A stretch of DNA of 36,637 nucleotides from Acidobacteriota bacterium (GCA_013289695.1 JABCZK010000045.1:1-36637), one strand, 5' to 3'; positions 16,391 through 25,821 are shown, counted from the first letter of the stretch. Notes: generated by a model not told the origin, from the letters alone. Program-made: numbers and translations.

Positions 16391-17785
16391 CTAGCTGTGT
16401 GGTACTACCACAAAGCTGGGGACTTGGCCTCCGCCGGAGGTAACATTTGCCAAGCCTGTGGAGCTTAGGCGCGTGAGGCAGCCGGCCATTTTGCCGCGGA
16501 AGATGTAGGGGGCGAAGTCCACCAGCATGTCGCGCATCTGCACCCCGGTTTCCGTTTGGGTCGGAAAAACTTCGCGGCGGATGGCGATGCGTTCCTGCAC
16601 CACCCACGCGCTATTGCGATCGGCGAGGGCGCGGTCGAGCGCTGCGTCCCACTGGCGCTCGTCATTTTCCCAGCCGAGGTGCACGCCGGTGCCGCCGTAC
16701 TCGTCGTTGGGCTTCAGCACGAAATTCTCGCGGCGGCGGCGCACGTATTCAAGCAAGCCGAAGGATTCTCCGTCGCGCGTGGTTTTTGTGTCGGCGAGCA
16801 GGCGCGTCCAGGGAATGTGGCGGCGGATCAGTTCGCGTTCGGCGGAGCTGAAGAGCGCCGAGTTTTGCTTGTCGGTGAGCACGGCGAAGAAGGCTTTCTT
16901 GTGCGGAATTTTGCACGTGAACGCATTGGCCACGCACACCGCTCCGGACGCGTAAGCGTCCACCAGCGCCGCGCACGCAGCACTGCGCGCGACGATGTCG
17001 TTGATCAGCACGCGGCGATAGACAAGGTCAATGCGCCGGCCATGCGCCGTGAGCCGGCCTTCGGCGAAAACCAGGTCGCGAGGATCCGCGAGAACGGTAG
17101 TGACGCCTTCCTTCTGAAAGTGCGCCCGAATAATTTCAAATTCGCTCCAGGTGGGAACTTCGCGCCAATCCACGATCGCAATCACGGGCGGCGAAGCCGA
17201 GCCGCCCCATTCTCTGTAACTTTCCAGCAGCGAGGCAAGCATCAACTGCATGAGCGGAAATTTGCGCACAGTGTACTGTTCTGCAAATCGCTGCATCACC
17301 GGAAGCGTGAGAAAAACATTCGCAAGTGTTTCCGCATAGCCCAGGCCCGCGGGAGATTCCGCATTGTATTCGGCGAACTGCAGCGAATCAGGCAGTAGGA
17401 AAGCATCGAGGCGCGAAGCCGTGCTGGACGTGCCATAGCGCGGATTGATGCGCGCGAGGCGCTCCTCCTCGGGACTCAGCGCGGATTGCGCGAGCAAGCG
17501 AGGATCAGCGAGCGATTGCTTTACCACACGCTCGCCCAGCGCGGCAATCGCTTCGGCAACAGTGCGGACACGTTGCTCGTCTTCAGCAGTGAGAAAAAAT
17601 GGGCGCAGAAACGGGCAGTGAATGCGCTCGCCGAAAGTGAGTTTTTCAGCGCGCATCCGCGCATTCAGTTCAGCTAGAAAAGCGGGCCCTAGCTCCACAT
17701 CAGGCCGCAGCAGCCGGTGCCACACCTCCGCAGGTGATTCAGCTGATCCAGCCTGCGAATGAGAAGCAGGGGCCGAACCGCTCAT
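16391..17785 (-). CDS. Circularly permuted ATP-grasp ligase (glutathionylspermidine-synthase-like group)
   Basis: A 464-residue protein of the circularly permuted ATP-grasp type. Seen: FAEYNAESPAG at about 138-147, which in this group comes before the ATP-binding part; Lys358 in FVLKPNDEYGGTG for nucleotide binding; and Glu398 in WVVQERI. Such proteins are known or predicted to join a carboxylate to an amine. Start ATG 17785 overlaps the stop of the upstream ATP-grasp gene by 4 nt (ATGA), which supports this start over the longer frame to 17875 and implies coupled synthesis. The stop is TAG, with another stop soon after. Substrate unknown. Confidence 0.85.
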   Translation of the reverse strand: MSGSAPASHSQAGSAESPAEVWHRLLRPDVELGPAFLAELNARMRAEKLTFGERIHCPFLRPFFLTAEDEQRVRTVAEAIAALGERVVKQSLADPRLLAQSALSPEEERLARINPRYGTSSTASRLDAFLLPDSLQFAEYNAESPAGLGYAETLANVFLTLPVMQRFAEQYTVRKFPLMQLMLASLLESYREWGGSASPPVIAIVDWREVPTWSEFEIIRAHFQKEGVTTVLADPRDLVFAEGRLTAHGRRIDLVYRRVLINDIVARSAACAALVDAYASGAVCVANAFTCKIPHKKAFFAVLTDKQNSALFSSAERELIRRHIPWTRLLADTKTTRDGESFGLLEYVRRRRENFVLKPNDEYGGTGVHLGWENDERQWDAALDRALADRNSAWVVQERIAIRREVFPTQTETGVQMRDMLVDFAPYIFRGKMAGCLTRLSSTGLANVTSGGGQVPSFVVVPHS

Positions 17786-18771
17786 GCCCTCTTCGCTCCC
17801 GCGCTTTTTTTCGCCGGCGTGCCGATAAATCCCGCAGCAGCGCCAATTCCCAGCATTTCTTCCCAGCGCGGCCATGGGTAGGTTGGATCACCGCTCAAGG
17901 CGCGGTCAATCACCAGGCGCGCCATGCGATCCACCACGTGCGTGAAATAAAATTCCATAATCCGGTCGCGCTCGAAATCGGGCGCGGCATTCAGGAAGTC
18001 AATCGCGTAGGGGATGCCATCCTTGATCGCGAATTCAATCGTATTCATTTCGTAGCCCAGCGCCTGATTGATCGTTTGCGCGTCGCGGACCACGCGCGCG
18101 CCCACCTCCGCCGAAAGATAATTGTGGTCAACCAGGTAGCGGCGCTCGCCGGGATCGTACACGACGGGAAGAACATCCACTTTGCCGAACGTGAAGCAGC
18201 GCACGTACTGGCTGAAATCGATATTTTCCTGCAGCGTCATGCACGTGGACCCGGTGCCGTCGTAAGCCGCGATCAGCTCCTCGCGATTGTGGACTTTATA
18301 GATCTGCTTCCAACCGCCTCCGGAGTAGGGCTTCAGAAATGCCGGCCGTCCGACCTGATCGAGCAAGCCATCCCAATCAATCGGATAAGTAAGGTTGCGT
18401 AGGGATTCGGAATTGATGTCCACAGTGGGCGGATAGGATTTTTGCGGCAGCACCACGGTCTTCGGAATAGCCAAGCCAAGTTTTGCAGCGACAGCGTAAT
18501 TGAAGAATTTATCGTCAGCCGTCCACCAGAAAGGATTGTTGATGACGTAAGTGCCCTGCAGCACGGCGTGTTTCAGATACGCGCGGTAATATTCCACTTC
18601 GTGCGAAATACGGTCCACGATCACTTTGTATTGTGCCAGCTCGCCCATCACGGTGCCGCCCAGCTTCACTAATTCGGCGGTGATGCCGTCTTTTTTGCCA
18701 AGCTCGTTCACTTTGTCAATAAACGCCGGCGGGAAACTGTGTTCGCGGCCGCAGAGTATTCCGATTTTCAT
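17782..18771 (-). CDS. ATP-grasp ligase (D-Ala-D-Ala ligase/RimK-like)
   Basis: A 329-residue ATP-grasp enzyme. It begins MKIGILCGREHSFP, a Rossmann-like start. It has Lys147 in AFLKPYSGGGWK, Glu182 in LQENIDFS, and the metal-binding set Glu246 in NTIEFAIKDG with Asp258 and Asn261 in AIDFLNAAPD. These are the expected ATP and Mg sites of peptide-forming ATP-grasp ligases. ATG 18771 has AAAGGA eight or so bases upstream; an in-frame ATG at 18792 has no such site. It is translationally coupled to the permuted ATP-grasp gene and starts 62 nt after the GCS2-like gene, so these three ligases form one transcription unit. Confidence 0.88.
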   Translation of the reverse strand: MKIGILCGREHSFPPAFIDKVNELGKKDGITAELVKLGGTVMGELAQYKVIVDRISHEVEYYRAYLKHAVLQGTYVINNPFWWTADDKFFNYAVAAKLGLAIPKTVVLPQKSYPPTVDINSESLRNLTYPIDWDGLLDQVGRPAFLKPYSGGGWKQIYKVHNREELIAAYDGTGSTCMTLQENIDFSQYVRCFTFGKVDVLPVVYDPGERRYLVDHNYLSAEVGARVVRDAQTINQALGYEMNTIEFAIKDGIPYAIDFLNAAPDFERDRIMEFYFTHVVDRMARLVIDRALSGDPTYPWPRWEEMLGIGAAAGFIGTPAKKSAGAKRA

Positions 18772-18833
18772 GGTTTGCCATTCCTTTCGCATGGGTGCAC
18801 AACGAATGAAACCCTCACTTCAACGCATTCTCG

Positions 18834-19976
18834 TCATGAGACGTGTGGTGCGCCAGCGGCGGAGCTGGCCGGCAACGAAACGCCTTCACGGGTTTCGGCG
18901 ATAATATGACGGACGACGGCCTGCAAGTCGCCAGTTTCTTGGTACACGCGCAACTGGCGCTCGGCGCTGGTGCCGTGGCGAAAGATTGCGCGGATAGGCT
19001 CGAGCGAGGCGCGGCTGCCGAGGTCGTCCAGCACATCGTCCACAAATTCGAATAGCTCTTCGATCAGCACAGCCATCGGCACTTCCGCCTGCTTGCCGAA
19101 ATCAATCAGCTTGCCTTCGATGCCCCAGCGCGCGGCGCGCCACTTATTTTCTTCGATCAGCGCGCGATCGTACATCCGGAAGCCCATGTTGCGCGTGTAC
19201 AGGCGATGCAGTTTCACGACGATGGCCTGCGTCAGCGCGGCGATGGCGATAGCTTCGTCCACGCGCGTCACCACGTCAAAGATACGGAACTCCAGAGTGC
19301 CGAACGTGGGATGCGGGCGCACGTCCCACCAGATTTTTTTGGCGTTGTCTATGCAATGCAGGCGCACCAGCAGCTCGACATAATCCTCATACTGATTCCA
19401 GGAATTCAAATGATCGGGGATGCCGGTGCGCGGGAAGCGGCGAAACACCGTGGTGCGAAACGATTTCAGGCCGGTGTCGCGGCCCATCCAGAAAGGTGAA
19501 CTGGTGGAAAGCGCCAGCAAGTGCGGCAAAAAGTAGCGCGCCATGTTCATCAGGTCAATCATCGTGGTGCGATCGGGCACGGCCACGTGCACGTGCATGC
19601 CGAAAATCAGCAGCGAGCGCGCCAGCTGGCCCATTTCCTCGACGATATTCTGGTAACGCTCGCCGGGGGAAATCACCTGATCGATCCAGGACGAAAATGG
19701 ATGCGTTCCGGCGGCGGCCACCTGCAAGCCGCGGCTTTCGGCGGCGCGCACCAGTTCGCCGCGAGTGCGGCGCATGTCGGCGTCCAGCTCGTGCACATCC
19801 GCGCAGATTTTTGTGCCGATTTCGATGATGGATTGATGCATCTCGCGCTTCACTTGCTCGCCGAGTCCGGGCGAGGAAGCTTCCATCAATTCGCTGACGT
19901 GGGAACGCAGTTCACCCGAGGCAGGATCTACGATCTGGAATTCTTCTTCGACACCAATCGTGAACCGGTGACTCAT
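18834..19976 (-). CDS. GCS2/YbdK-type carboxylate-amine ligase
   Basis: A 380-residue enzyme of the glutamate-cysteine ligase family 2, which has a glutamine-synthetase-like fold and activates a carboxylate with ATP to join it to an amine. The N-terminal FTIGVEEEFQIVD with its metal-binding Glu residues, the FGMHVHVAV segment and the TLEFRIFD segment are the family marks. ATG 19976 follows AAGGGG by about six bases; a longer frame to 20024 adds no conserved sequence. It heads the ligase operon. Family members have weak Glu-Cys activity in vitro, so the true substrate here is open. Confidence 0.92.
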   Translation of the reverse strand: MSHRFTIGVEEEFQIVDPASGELRSHVSELMEASSPGLGEQVKREMHQSIIEIGTKICADVHELDADMRRTRGELVRAAESRGLQVAAAGTHPFSSWIDQVISPGERYQNIVEEMGQLARSLLIFGMHVHVAVPDRTTMIDLMNMARYFLPHLLALSTSSPFWMGRDTGLKSFRTTVFRRFPRTGIPDHLNSWNQYEDYVELLVRLHCIDNAKKIWWDVRPHPTFGTLEFRIFDVVTRVDEAIAIAALTQAIVVKLHRLYTRNMGFRMYDRALIEENKWRAARWGIEGKLIDFGKQAEVPMAVLIEELFEFVDDVLDDLGSRASLEPIRAIFRHGTSAERQLRVYQETGDLQAVVRHIIAETREGVSLPASSAAGAPHVS

Positions 19977-20104
19977 GCAAGGCCCCTTCCGGTCGGGGAT
20001 GCGAGCACGTCGCGGGGGTATCATACTCCAGTTGAGGCGAATTGCGGTGGGTGGCAGCGAAAGCCAAAAGATTTAACGCAGCGCACGCAGAGAAAAGGCG
20101 CGGC

Positions 20105-20767
20105 CTATTGCGGGCAAGCGGCGCCGTTATCCACCCAGGCCTTCATCGCGGCCACAAATTCAGGACGGTCGAGAGGCGGCAGCGTGCGTCCATCGCCCGG
20201 ATTCCAGCCCCAGCCAACCAGATCGTCCGAGGAAACGTGCTCGATGATCTGCGCGAGAGTGCGCTGGCCGTTTTTCGCCGGATCTTTCAGCTGACGACAA
20301 AACTCGCCGGCGGTTTCGCCCTGGATGACCATCTTCATATGGGCAGGCGGCAGCGACCACTTCGGATTTCCCGGCGGCATATTGGCGCCCGGCAAATTCG
20401 CGACTTGGTGGCAGGTGTTACATCTCATCCCGTAAACGCCCCTACCGTCGGCGCCGCGCTTCACGTCCTGAATGTGCACGTGACTATCCTCGCCCTGCAA
20501 CGGCGCGTCGCCGGACGGATGGCAGTTGCGGCAGCGCGGAGAATTGAAAACGGTCCACGCGCGATTGAAGGCAGCTTGCGCAGCGGCCGCGTCCGATTTA
20601 TACCCGCTCCCGGCTGTAGCGGACGCGGCCAGAACGGCGCGCACTGAATTTGACGCAGTGGCGGGCGCGGCCTGTTGCTGCGCAAGCGCCGGCAGACACA
20701 CCGTCAGGATCGCCAAAACGACAAGCGCAATTTGGGTCGGTGATTTCTTAGCGAAGCCTTCGGTCAT
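20105..20767 (-). CDS. Exported dihaem c-type cytochrome
   Basis: 220 residues with a signal peptide ending near ALAQQQ and two haem-c attachment sites: CRNCH at 79-83 and CNTCH at 116-120. Met-containing segments nearby (NMPPGN, AHMKM) could supply axial ligands. It is predicted to take electrons in the periplasm. An in-frame ATG at 20794 overlaps the stop of the molybdopterin-subunit gene by 4 nt (ATGA), but ATG 20767 has GAGGG seven bases upstream and gives a cleaner signal peptide, so it is preferred. As the third gene of the operon it is the likely electron acceptor of the hydroxylase. Confidence 0.88.
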   Translation of the reverse strand: MTEGFAKKSPTQIALVVLAILTVCLPALAQQQAAPATASNSVRAVLAASATAGSGYKSDAAAAQAAFNRAWTVFNSPRCRNCHPSGDAPLQGEDSHVHIQDVKRGADGRGVYGMRCNTCHQVANLPGANMPPGNPKWSLPPAHMKMVIQGETAGEFCRQLKDPAKNGQRTLAQIIEHVSSDDLVGWGWNPGDGRTLPPLDRPEFVAAMKAWVDNGAACPQ

Positions 20768-20790
20768 GTTCGCACCCTCGGCATAAACGC

Positions 20791-22959
20791 TCATGCGGAA
20801 CGCAAATCTTCGGCCTTGATCGGAAGCCGGCGCACACGCTTGCCCGTGGCGGCAAAAATCGCGTTGGCCACCGCGGGAGCCACCGGCGGAACGCCCGGCT
20901 CACCGACGCCGGTGGGGTGCTCGGTGCTGGGAACGATGTAGACCTCAATCGCCGGCGATTCGAACATGCGCAACATCGGGTAATCATGAAAATTGCGCTG
21001 CTGCACGCGCCCTCTATCCAGGGTGATTTCGGTTTTCAAGGCGGCGGTGAGGCCGAAAATGATCCCGCCTTCGAGCTGGGCCTTCACCGTGTCCGGGTTC
21101 ACGGTTTGTCCGCAATCCACCGCTGCGACCACGCGATGCACGCGCACCGTGCCGTCTTTTTCCACCGAGACTTCCGCGACCTGCGCCACATAGCTATCGA
21201 ACGAGAAGTGCGTGGCGATTCCACGCGCCCGCCCAGCGGGAAGCGCGCTGCCCCAATTTGCTTTTTGCGCAGCGAGATCCAGCACCGCCAGCATTCGTGG
21301 TTGCCCCGCGAGCAAAGTGCGGCGCAGCTGGTAAGGATCCTTGCCACCGGCGTGAGCCACTTCGTTGAGAAATGCTTCGACGGAAAATCCAGTGTGCGAG
21401 TGTCCCACCGAGCGCCACCACTGCACGGGAACTTCATTTTTGGGACTGTGCAGGTCCACTTGCAAGTTCGGAATCCCGTAAAGAATGTCCGCAGCGCCCT
21501 CAACGGATGTGGAGTCGATTCCGTTTTTGACGCCGAAAGATTCGAACATGGTGCCCGTCATGATGGACTGGCCGACGATGGTGTGCGTCCACGCGACGGG
21601 ATTGCCGCTGGCGTCCAGGCCCGCGGCGAAATGGTCGTACCACATCGGGCGATACCAGCCGCCGCGAATATCGTCTTCGCGCGTCCACACCACTTTCACC
21701 GGAGCTTTCGCGGCTTTGGCTACTTCCGTGGCTTCCGTGACGAAATCGGACGCAGGGTTGGCGCGACGACCGAATCCTCCGCCCAGAAGCGTGGTGTGAA
21801 TTTTGACTTGCTCGGGCTTGAGGCCGGCCACTTTAGCGGCAGCGGCGCGATCGCCGGTCTGAAATTGCGTGCCGGACCAAATCTCGCAGCGATCTTCGTG
21901 CAAATCCACCACGGTGTTGAGCGGCTCCATCATGCAGTGCGCGAGATAAGGGACTTCATACTCGGCGGTGATTGTCTTTGCGGAGCCCGCGAGGGCCGTG
22001 GCAGGATCGCCGACTTTTCGCGCGACCAAGCCGGGAGTTTTCGACAGCGCGGAAAACTTCTCGCGCATATCGGCGGTTGATACTGCGGTGCCCGGACCTT
22101 CGTCCCAGGTAATTTCCAGCTTTTCGCGGCCAAGTTTCGCGGGCCAAAAGCCCTTGGCGATCACCGCGACGCCGGAAGGCACTTGCACCACGTTCACCAC
22201 GCCAGGAACCGCCTTCGCCTTATCCGCGTTGAAGCTCACAACCTTTCCACCAAACACCGGCGCACGCGCTACCACCGCCGTGAGCATCCCTGGAATGTAA
22301 ACATCCAGGCCGAATTGCGCCGTGCCGTTCGTCTTCGAAGGAGTATCCAGACGATGCATCGGCTTGCCGACCAGCGTGAAATCCTTGGGATCCTTCAGTG
22401 GAATATCTTTCGGCGGCGTGATTTTGGATGCCGCTTCAGCGAGGCTGCCATACGAAGCGCGGCGGCCCGTGGACGTATGGATCACGAAACCTTTTTCAGC
22501 GCGGCAGGTTTGCGGATCCACGCTCCAGGATTGGGCCGCGGCGCCGACGAGCATGATGCGCGCCATCGCGCCCATCTTGCGGAAGCGATCGTATTCGGAA
22601 TTTGTGGTGGTGCTGCCGCCGGTCATCATGATCCCGAAGACGGTGTGGTTGTAAACGGCGTCCACGGGAGCGGATTCCACGCGAATCCGCGCCCAATCCG
22701 CTTCGAGTTCTTCGTTGAGCAGCATGGGAAGCGATGTGTAAATCCCCTGTCCCATTTCCGAGTGATTGGAAATTACGGTGACAGATTCATCGGTGCCGAT
22801 GCGCACAAAAGCGTTGAGCGCAACGGGCTTCGCCGCGGGATCGGCGGCGCGCGCAGCAGGCACGAACTCCGGAATGTAGAGGCTGATCAGCAAGCCGCCG
22901 CCCAGCGCGGCGCCCGCCTTCAGGAATTCGCGGCGTTTCATTTCCGTGGCGGCGCTCAC
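20791..22959 (-). CDS. Molybdopterin-binding subunit of an isoquinoline-1-oxidoreductase/aldehyde-oxidase-type hydroxylase
   Basis: A 722-residue large subunit of the xanthine-dehydrogenase family, closest in layout to IorB-type enzymes. A twin-arginine signal (KRREFLKAG, residues 8-16) marks it for folded export. The molybdopterin region includes [10 protein letters not shown] and [10 protein letters not shown], and the active-site Glu is in [13 protein letters not shown] near the C-terminus. GTG 22959 overlaps the stop of the 2Fe-2S gene by 4 nt and has GAGGTG four bases upstream. The reaction is hydroxylation of an aldehyde or N-heterocycle using water; the actual substrate cannot be told. 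No separate FAD subunit is encoded, so electrons should go to the adjacent cytochrome. Confidence 0.92.
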   Translation of the reverse strand: MSAATEMKRREFLKAGAALGGGLLISLYIPEFVPAARAADPAAKPVALNAFVRIGTDESVTVISNHSEMGQGIYTSLPMLLNEELEADWARIRVESAPVDAVYNHTVFGIMMTGGSTTTNSEYDRFRKMGAMARIMLVGAAAQSWSVDPQTCRAEKGFVIHTSTGRRASYGSLAEAASKITPPKDIPLKDPKDFTLVGKPMHRLDTPSKTNGTAQFGLDVYIPGMLTAVVARAPVFGGKVVSFNADKAKAVPGVVNVVQVPSGVAVIAKGFWPAKLGREKLEITWDEGPGTAVSTADMREKFSALSKTPGLVARKVGDPATALAGSAKTITAEYEVPYLAHCMMEPLNTVVDLHEDRCEIWSGTQFQTGDRAAAAKVAGLKPEQVKIHTTLLGGGFGRRANPASDFVTEATEVAKAAKAPVKVVWTREDDIRGGWYRPMWYDHFAAGLDASGNPVAWTHTIVGQSIMTGTMFESFGVKNGIDSTSVEGAADILYGIPNLQVDLHSPKNEVPVQWWRSVGHSHTGFSVEAFLNEVAHAGGKDPYQLRRTLLAGQPRMLAVLDLAAQKANWGSALPAGRARGIATHFSFDSYVAQVAEVSVEKDGTVRVHRVVAAVDCGQTVNPDTVKAQLEGGIIFGLTAALKTEITLDRGRVQQRNFHDYPMLRMFESPAIEVYIVPSTEHPTGVGEPGVPPVAPAVANAIFAATGKRVRRLPIKAEDLRSA

Positions 22960-23426
22960 TTGGCACCTCGCTGCGTTTTAATCTCGGCGGCCCGATGAAT
23001 GGCGCGCCGGATGCGCGGATACGTGCCGCAGCGGCAGATGTTGCCGGACATGGCTTCGTCAATGTCTTTGTCAGTGGGCGCGGAATTTTCGGCAAGCAGC
23101 ACCGCGGCACTCATAATCTGGCCGGACTGGCAATAACCGCACTGCGGCACATCAATTTCGATCCACGCTTGCTGCAAAGGATGCGTCAGGTCGGGCGAGA
23201 TTCCTTCGATGGTCGTGACTTTTTTCCCTTCGGCGCGGGAGACCGGCGCGACGCAGGAACGCACGGCTTGGCCGTCAATATGTACAGTGCAGGCGCCGCA
23301 CAGCGCCATGCCGCAGCCGTATTTCGTTCCCGTAAGGTTCAGGGAATCGCGGATTACCCACAGCAGAGGAGTGGATGGAGGATCTTCCACGGTGACAGGC
23401 TTGCCGTTGACAGTGAATGAGATCAA
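22956..23426 (-). CDS. 2Fe-2S subunit of the molybdenum hydroxylase
   Basis: A 156-residue protein with the two iron-sulfur domains of the family: a plant-ferredoxin-like cluster with [15 protein letters not shown] and a later Cys (VRSC), and an alpha-helical cluster with CGYCQSG and CRCGTYPR. It moves electrons from the molybdenum centre. The start is TTG 23426, with AAGGAGG six bases upstream at 23433-23439, giving the usual [10 protein letters not shown] beginning; the open frame to 23654 lacks family sequence. It has no signal of its own and probably leaves the cell bound to the Tat-exported large subunit. First gene of the operon. Confidence 0.93.
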   Translation of the reverse strand: MISFTVNGKPVTVEDPPSTPLLWVIRDSLNLTGTKYGCGMALCGACTVHIDGQAVRSCVAPVSRAEGKKVTTIEGISPDLTHPLQQAWIEIDVPQCGYCQSGQIMSAAVLLAENSAPTDKDIDEAMSGNICRCGTYPRIRRAIHRAAEIKTQRGAK

Positions 23427-23787
23427 GGAGCGCCTCCTTCCATTTAAATTATGATGTGAGGGTTTGGATGTGGAGAAACCAGAGTAAGATGCAGCTAAAT
23501 GCATCACACCGCGTGCGCGCCTGCGCAGATTCGCGCGTGCCAGTGCGTGAAGATTATGAGACAAAATTAGATTCGGGGCAACCAGGACCAAAGTTGCCGC
23601 ACGCGCCGCCACCCCAAAAAATTCCGCGCTAGAAAATTCAGCGTTCACGAACACCCAATTGTAGGGGCGGGACTAAGACCCGCCCCTACAGCCACAACAA
23701 ACCACGCAAATCATGGGTGGGTTTGCTCGGAGCTGTAGGTCGCGGCGGGCAACATGGATGTCGAGCGGAACCGCAAGAACCCGGTCG
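23427..23787. other. Gene-free 361-bp region
   Basis: It lies between the start of the hydroxylase operon and the stop of the transhydrogenase gene. No credible coding frame is seen. It should contain the operon promoter, but I cannot place -35/-10 boxes with confidence. The one clear element is the palindrome at 23660-23690. Confidence 0.5.
23660..23690. repeat. Perfect 12-bp inverted repeat (REP-like)
   Basis: TGTAGGGGCGGG, a 7-nt loop (ACTAAGA), then the exact complement CCCGCCCCTACA. It has no T-run beside it. GC-rich TGTAGGGGCGGG palindromes of this type occur as dispersed elements in many genomes. It lies about 100 bp after the stop of the transhydrogenase gene in that gene's direction, so it may also help to end or stabilise its transcript. 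Confidence 0.8.
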
Positions 23788-25176
23788 CTAGAGTTTGTTG
23801 AGCCCGTCGAGCGCGGCGACTTTATAGGCTTCGGCAAGAGTGGGGTAGTTGAACACCGTATCGCGGAAATATTCGATGGAGCCGCCGTAATACATCACGG
23901 CCTGGCCGATGTGAATAATTTCCGTGGAGCGCTGGCCGATCACGTGCACGCCGAGCAGCTTGCGCGTGTTACGGTCAAAGAGCAGCTTCAACATGCCGCT
24001 TTCATCGCCTAGCATCATGCTTTTCGCCAGCTCGTTGTATTTCGCGATTCCCACTTCGTAGGGAACTTTTTTTGCCGTGAGGGTTTCTTCCGTCTGCCCA
24101 ACCATGGAAATTTCCGGAATGGTGTAAATGCCGTAAGGAAAAAGCTCGGGCATGTGTTCCGACGGCGCGCCGAACATGTGGCAACTCGCGAGCCGCCCCT
24201 GTTCCATGGAAGTGCTGGCCAGCGCGGGAAAACCGATGATATCGCCGGCCGCATAAATGTGCGGCACGTTCGTCTGATAGTGCTCATTCACTTTAATTTT
24301 GCCGCGCTCGCCGGAGTCCAGGCCCGCGGCTTCGATGCGCAACTGGTCTCCGTTTGCCTGGCGGCCCACGGCGTAGAGCAAAGCATCCGCCTGAATCTTT
24401 TTGCCGCTTTCGAGTTCCGCGATTACGCGATCGCGCTGCGGATCAATGCCCACACGCGTGACCTTCTCGCCCAGACGAAACGTGGTGCCCATCTGCCGCA
24501 AATGGTAGGCCAGCGACTCAATAATTTCACGGTCCACAAAATCCAGCAGCGTGGGCCGCTGGTCAATCAAAGTGACTTCCGTGCCCAGCGCTGCCAGAAA
24601 CGATGCGTATTCCAGTCCGACCACACCGGCGCCGACCACGATGAGTTCGCGCGGCAGGCCCTCAAGAACCGTCAGGCGGTCCGTATCCACGATGCGTTTA
24701 TCATCAAAAGGAATTTCCGCATTGCGCGCCGGACGCGTGCCGCAGGCAATCAGAATGTGCTCGCCGTGGAGCACGTGTTTGTCAGTGTCGCCCGAGACCT
24801 CGATGGTGTGCGGGTCGGTGAACTGCGCGGTGCCCTGAAAAATCTGCACGCCGTTGCGCTTCAGCTGCGCGCGAATCACTTCGGTCTCGCGCGAGATGAT
24901 GGTGCGCACGCGGAAGGAAAGGTCCTGCACCGAAATGTCGTTCTTGCCGCGATAGTTGTCGCCGTAGAAAGCCTTCACGGCGTTGCCGGTCAATTGAAAA
25001 ATGGCTTCGCGGACGCTTTTGCTCGGAATGGTGCCGGTGTGCACGCAGACGCCGCCAATCATCAACGTGCGATCCACGACCGCGACGCGCTTGCGGAGTT
25101 TCGCGGCGCAAATCGCGCCCTTCTGGCCCGCCGGGCCGCTGCCGATTACGATCAGGTCAAAATTGGTCTCAGGCAT
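23788..25176 (-). CDS. sthA: Soluble pyridine-nucleotide transhydrogenase-like flavoprotein
   Basis: A 462-residue disulfide-oxidoreductase-family flavoprotein. The FAD-binding GSGPAG lies near residue 12, the NAD(P)-binding GAGVVGLEYA is mid-protein, and the C-terminal dimerisation domain is complete. The redox-motif position reads GGVCVHTGTIPSKS, so the second Cys of the lipoamide-dehydrogenase CxxxxC is Thr. This is the state found in SthA transhydrogenases, and length also fits (about 465). It should balance NADH and NADPH. ATG 25176 is used; the frame to 25236 adds no family sequence. The stop is TAG. Lipoamide dehydrogenase is the main alternative and is disfavoured by the missing Cys. 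Confidence 0.88.
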   Translation of the reverse strand: MPETNFDLIVIGSGPAGQKGAICAAKLRKRVAVVDRTLMIGGVCVHTGTIPSKSVREAIFQLTGNAVKAFYGDNYRGKNDISVQDLSFRVRTIISRETEVIRAQLKRNGVQIFQGTAQFTDPHTIEVSGDTDKHVLHGEHILIACGTRPARNAEIPFDDKRIVDTDRLTVLEGLPRELIVVGAGVVGLEYASFLAALGTEVTLIDQRPTLLDFVDREIIESLAYHLRQMGTTFRLGEKVTRVGIDPQRDRVIAELESGKKIQADALLYAVGRQANGDQLRIEAAGLDSGERGKIKVNEHYQTNVPHIYAAGDIIGFPALASTSMEQGRLASCHMFGAPSEHMPELFPYGIYTIPEISMVGQTEETLTAKKVPYEVGIAKYNELAKSMMLGDESGMLKLLFDRNTRKLLGVHVIGQRSTEIIHIGQAVMYYGGSIEYFRDTVFNYPTLAEAYKVAALDGLNKL

Positions 25177-25464
25177 TCGCTCACCAATAATTATTACCGA
25201 ACCATCTTGAAATTGGAATCGCACATAGCATCGCAACGGCGGCTTAGGGACGGGCGTATTGGCTGCGCGTGCAGAGCGATAATCAAAGGTCCAGCTTCTA
25301 TCGCACGGAGGGGACCGAAGTGCGTAACAGAATGATTTCGCCGCCGAATCTCTACGGAAATATGAACGAGACTAGAATACTGAAAAACGACGTCGCGCGC
25401 CATACCGGGGGGACGAAGAGGTGCACGGGCCAGCATCCGCGGCAGGTTGGAGAAATCCGGGAAA

Positions 25465-25821
25465 TCAGGTTCGGGACGGCGCGGCGTCCGACGAGTCCCC
25501 ATATTTTTGCGTGGCGTAGCCCACGATCAGGCCCACCAGTCCGCCGGGCAGCATAATTTCGAAGTAATACTTCCCCTGCATGTGCGCGATGAAGAATGCG
25601 AACAACAGTCCGACACACAGGCCGAACAGCACGCCGAGCGCGAGTGAGTGGACTTTGCGCGCGAAGATGCCAATCAAAACGCCGGCCAGCAATCCTTTGA
25701 ACGTTGACCCGAGCACGATGCCCATCAGTTGCGGGCGCGCCTCCGGTGTGAACCAGGCGGTAAGCCCGTCGAAAATCCCCAGAATGCCTCCCAGGATCAG
25801 TCCGTACGTGATCTTGTTCAT
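25465..25821 (-). CDS. Small Gly-rich four-helix membrane protein
   Basis: 118 residues with about four hydrophobic segments (YGLILGGILGIFDGLTAW, LMGIVLGSTFKGLLAGVLIG, LALGVLFGLCVGLLFAFF and MLPGGLVGLIVGYA). They are rich in Gly-x3-Gly spacing, which favours close helix packing. ATG 25821 has GGAGG six bases upstream, so it is a real gene. Function unknown. It lies 53 nt downstream of the ridA-like start on the same strand. Confidence 0.8.
   Translation of the reverse strand: MNKITYGLILGGILGIFDGLTAWFTPEARPQLMGIVLGSTFKGLLAGVLIGIFARKVHSLALGVLFGLCVGLLFAFFIAHMQGKYYFEIMLPGGLVGLIVGYATQKYGDSSDAAPSRT

Noticed and set aside
20917..22080. 387-codon plus-strand open frame
   Set aside because: Antisense to the molybdopterin-subunit gene; a shadow frame.
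24154..25335. 393-codon plus-strand open frame
   Set aside because: Antisense to the transhydrogenase gene, low-complexity Arg/Ala/His composition, no ribosome site.
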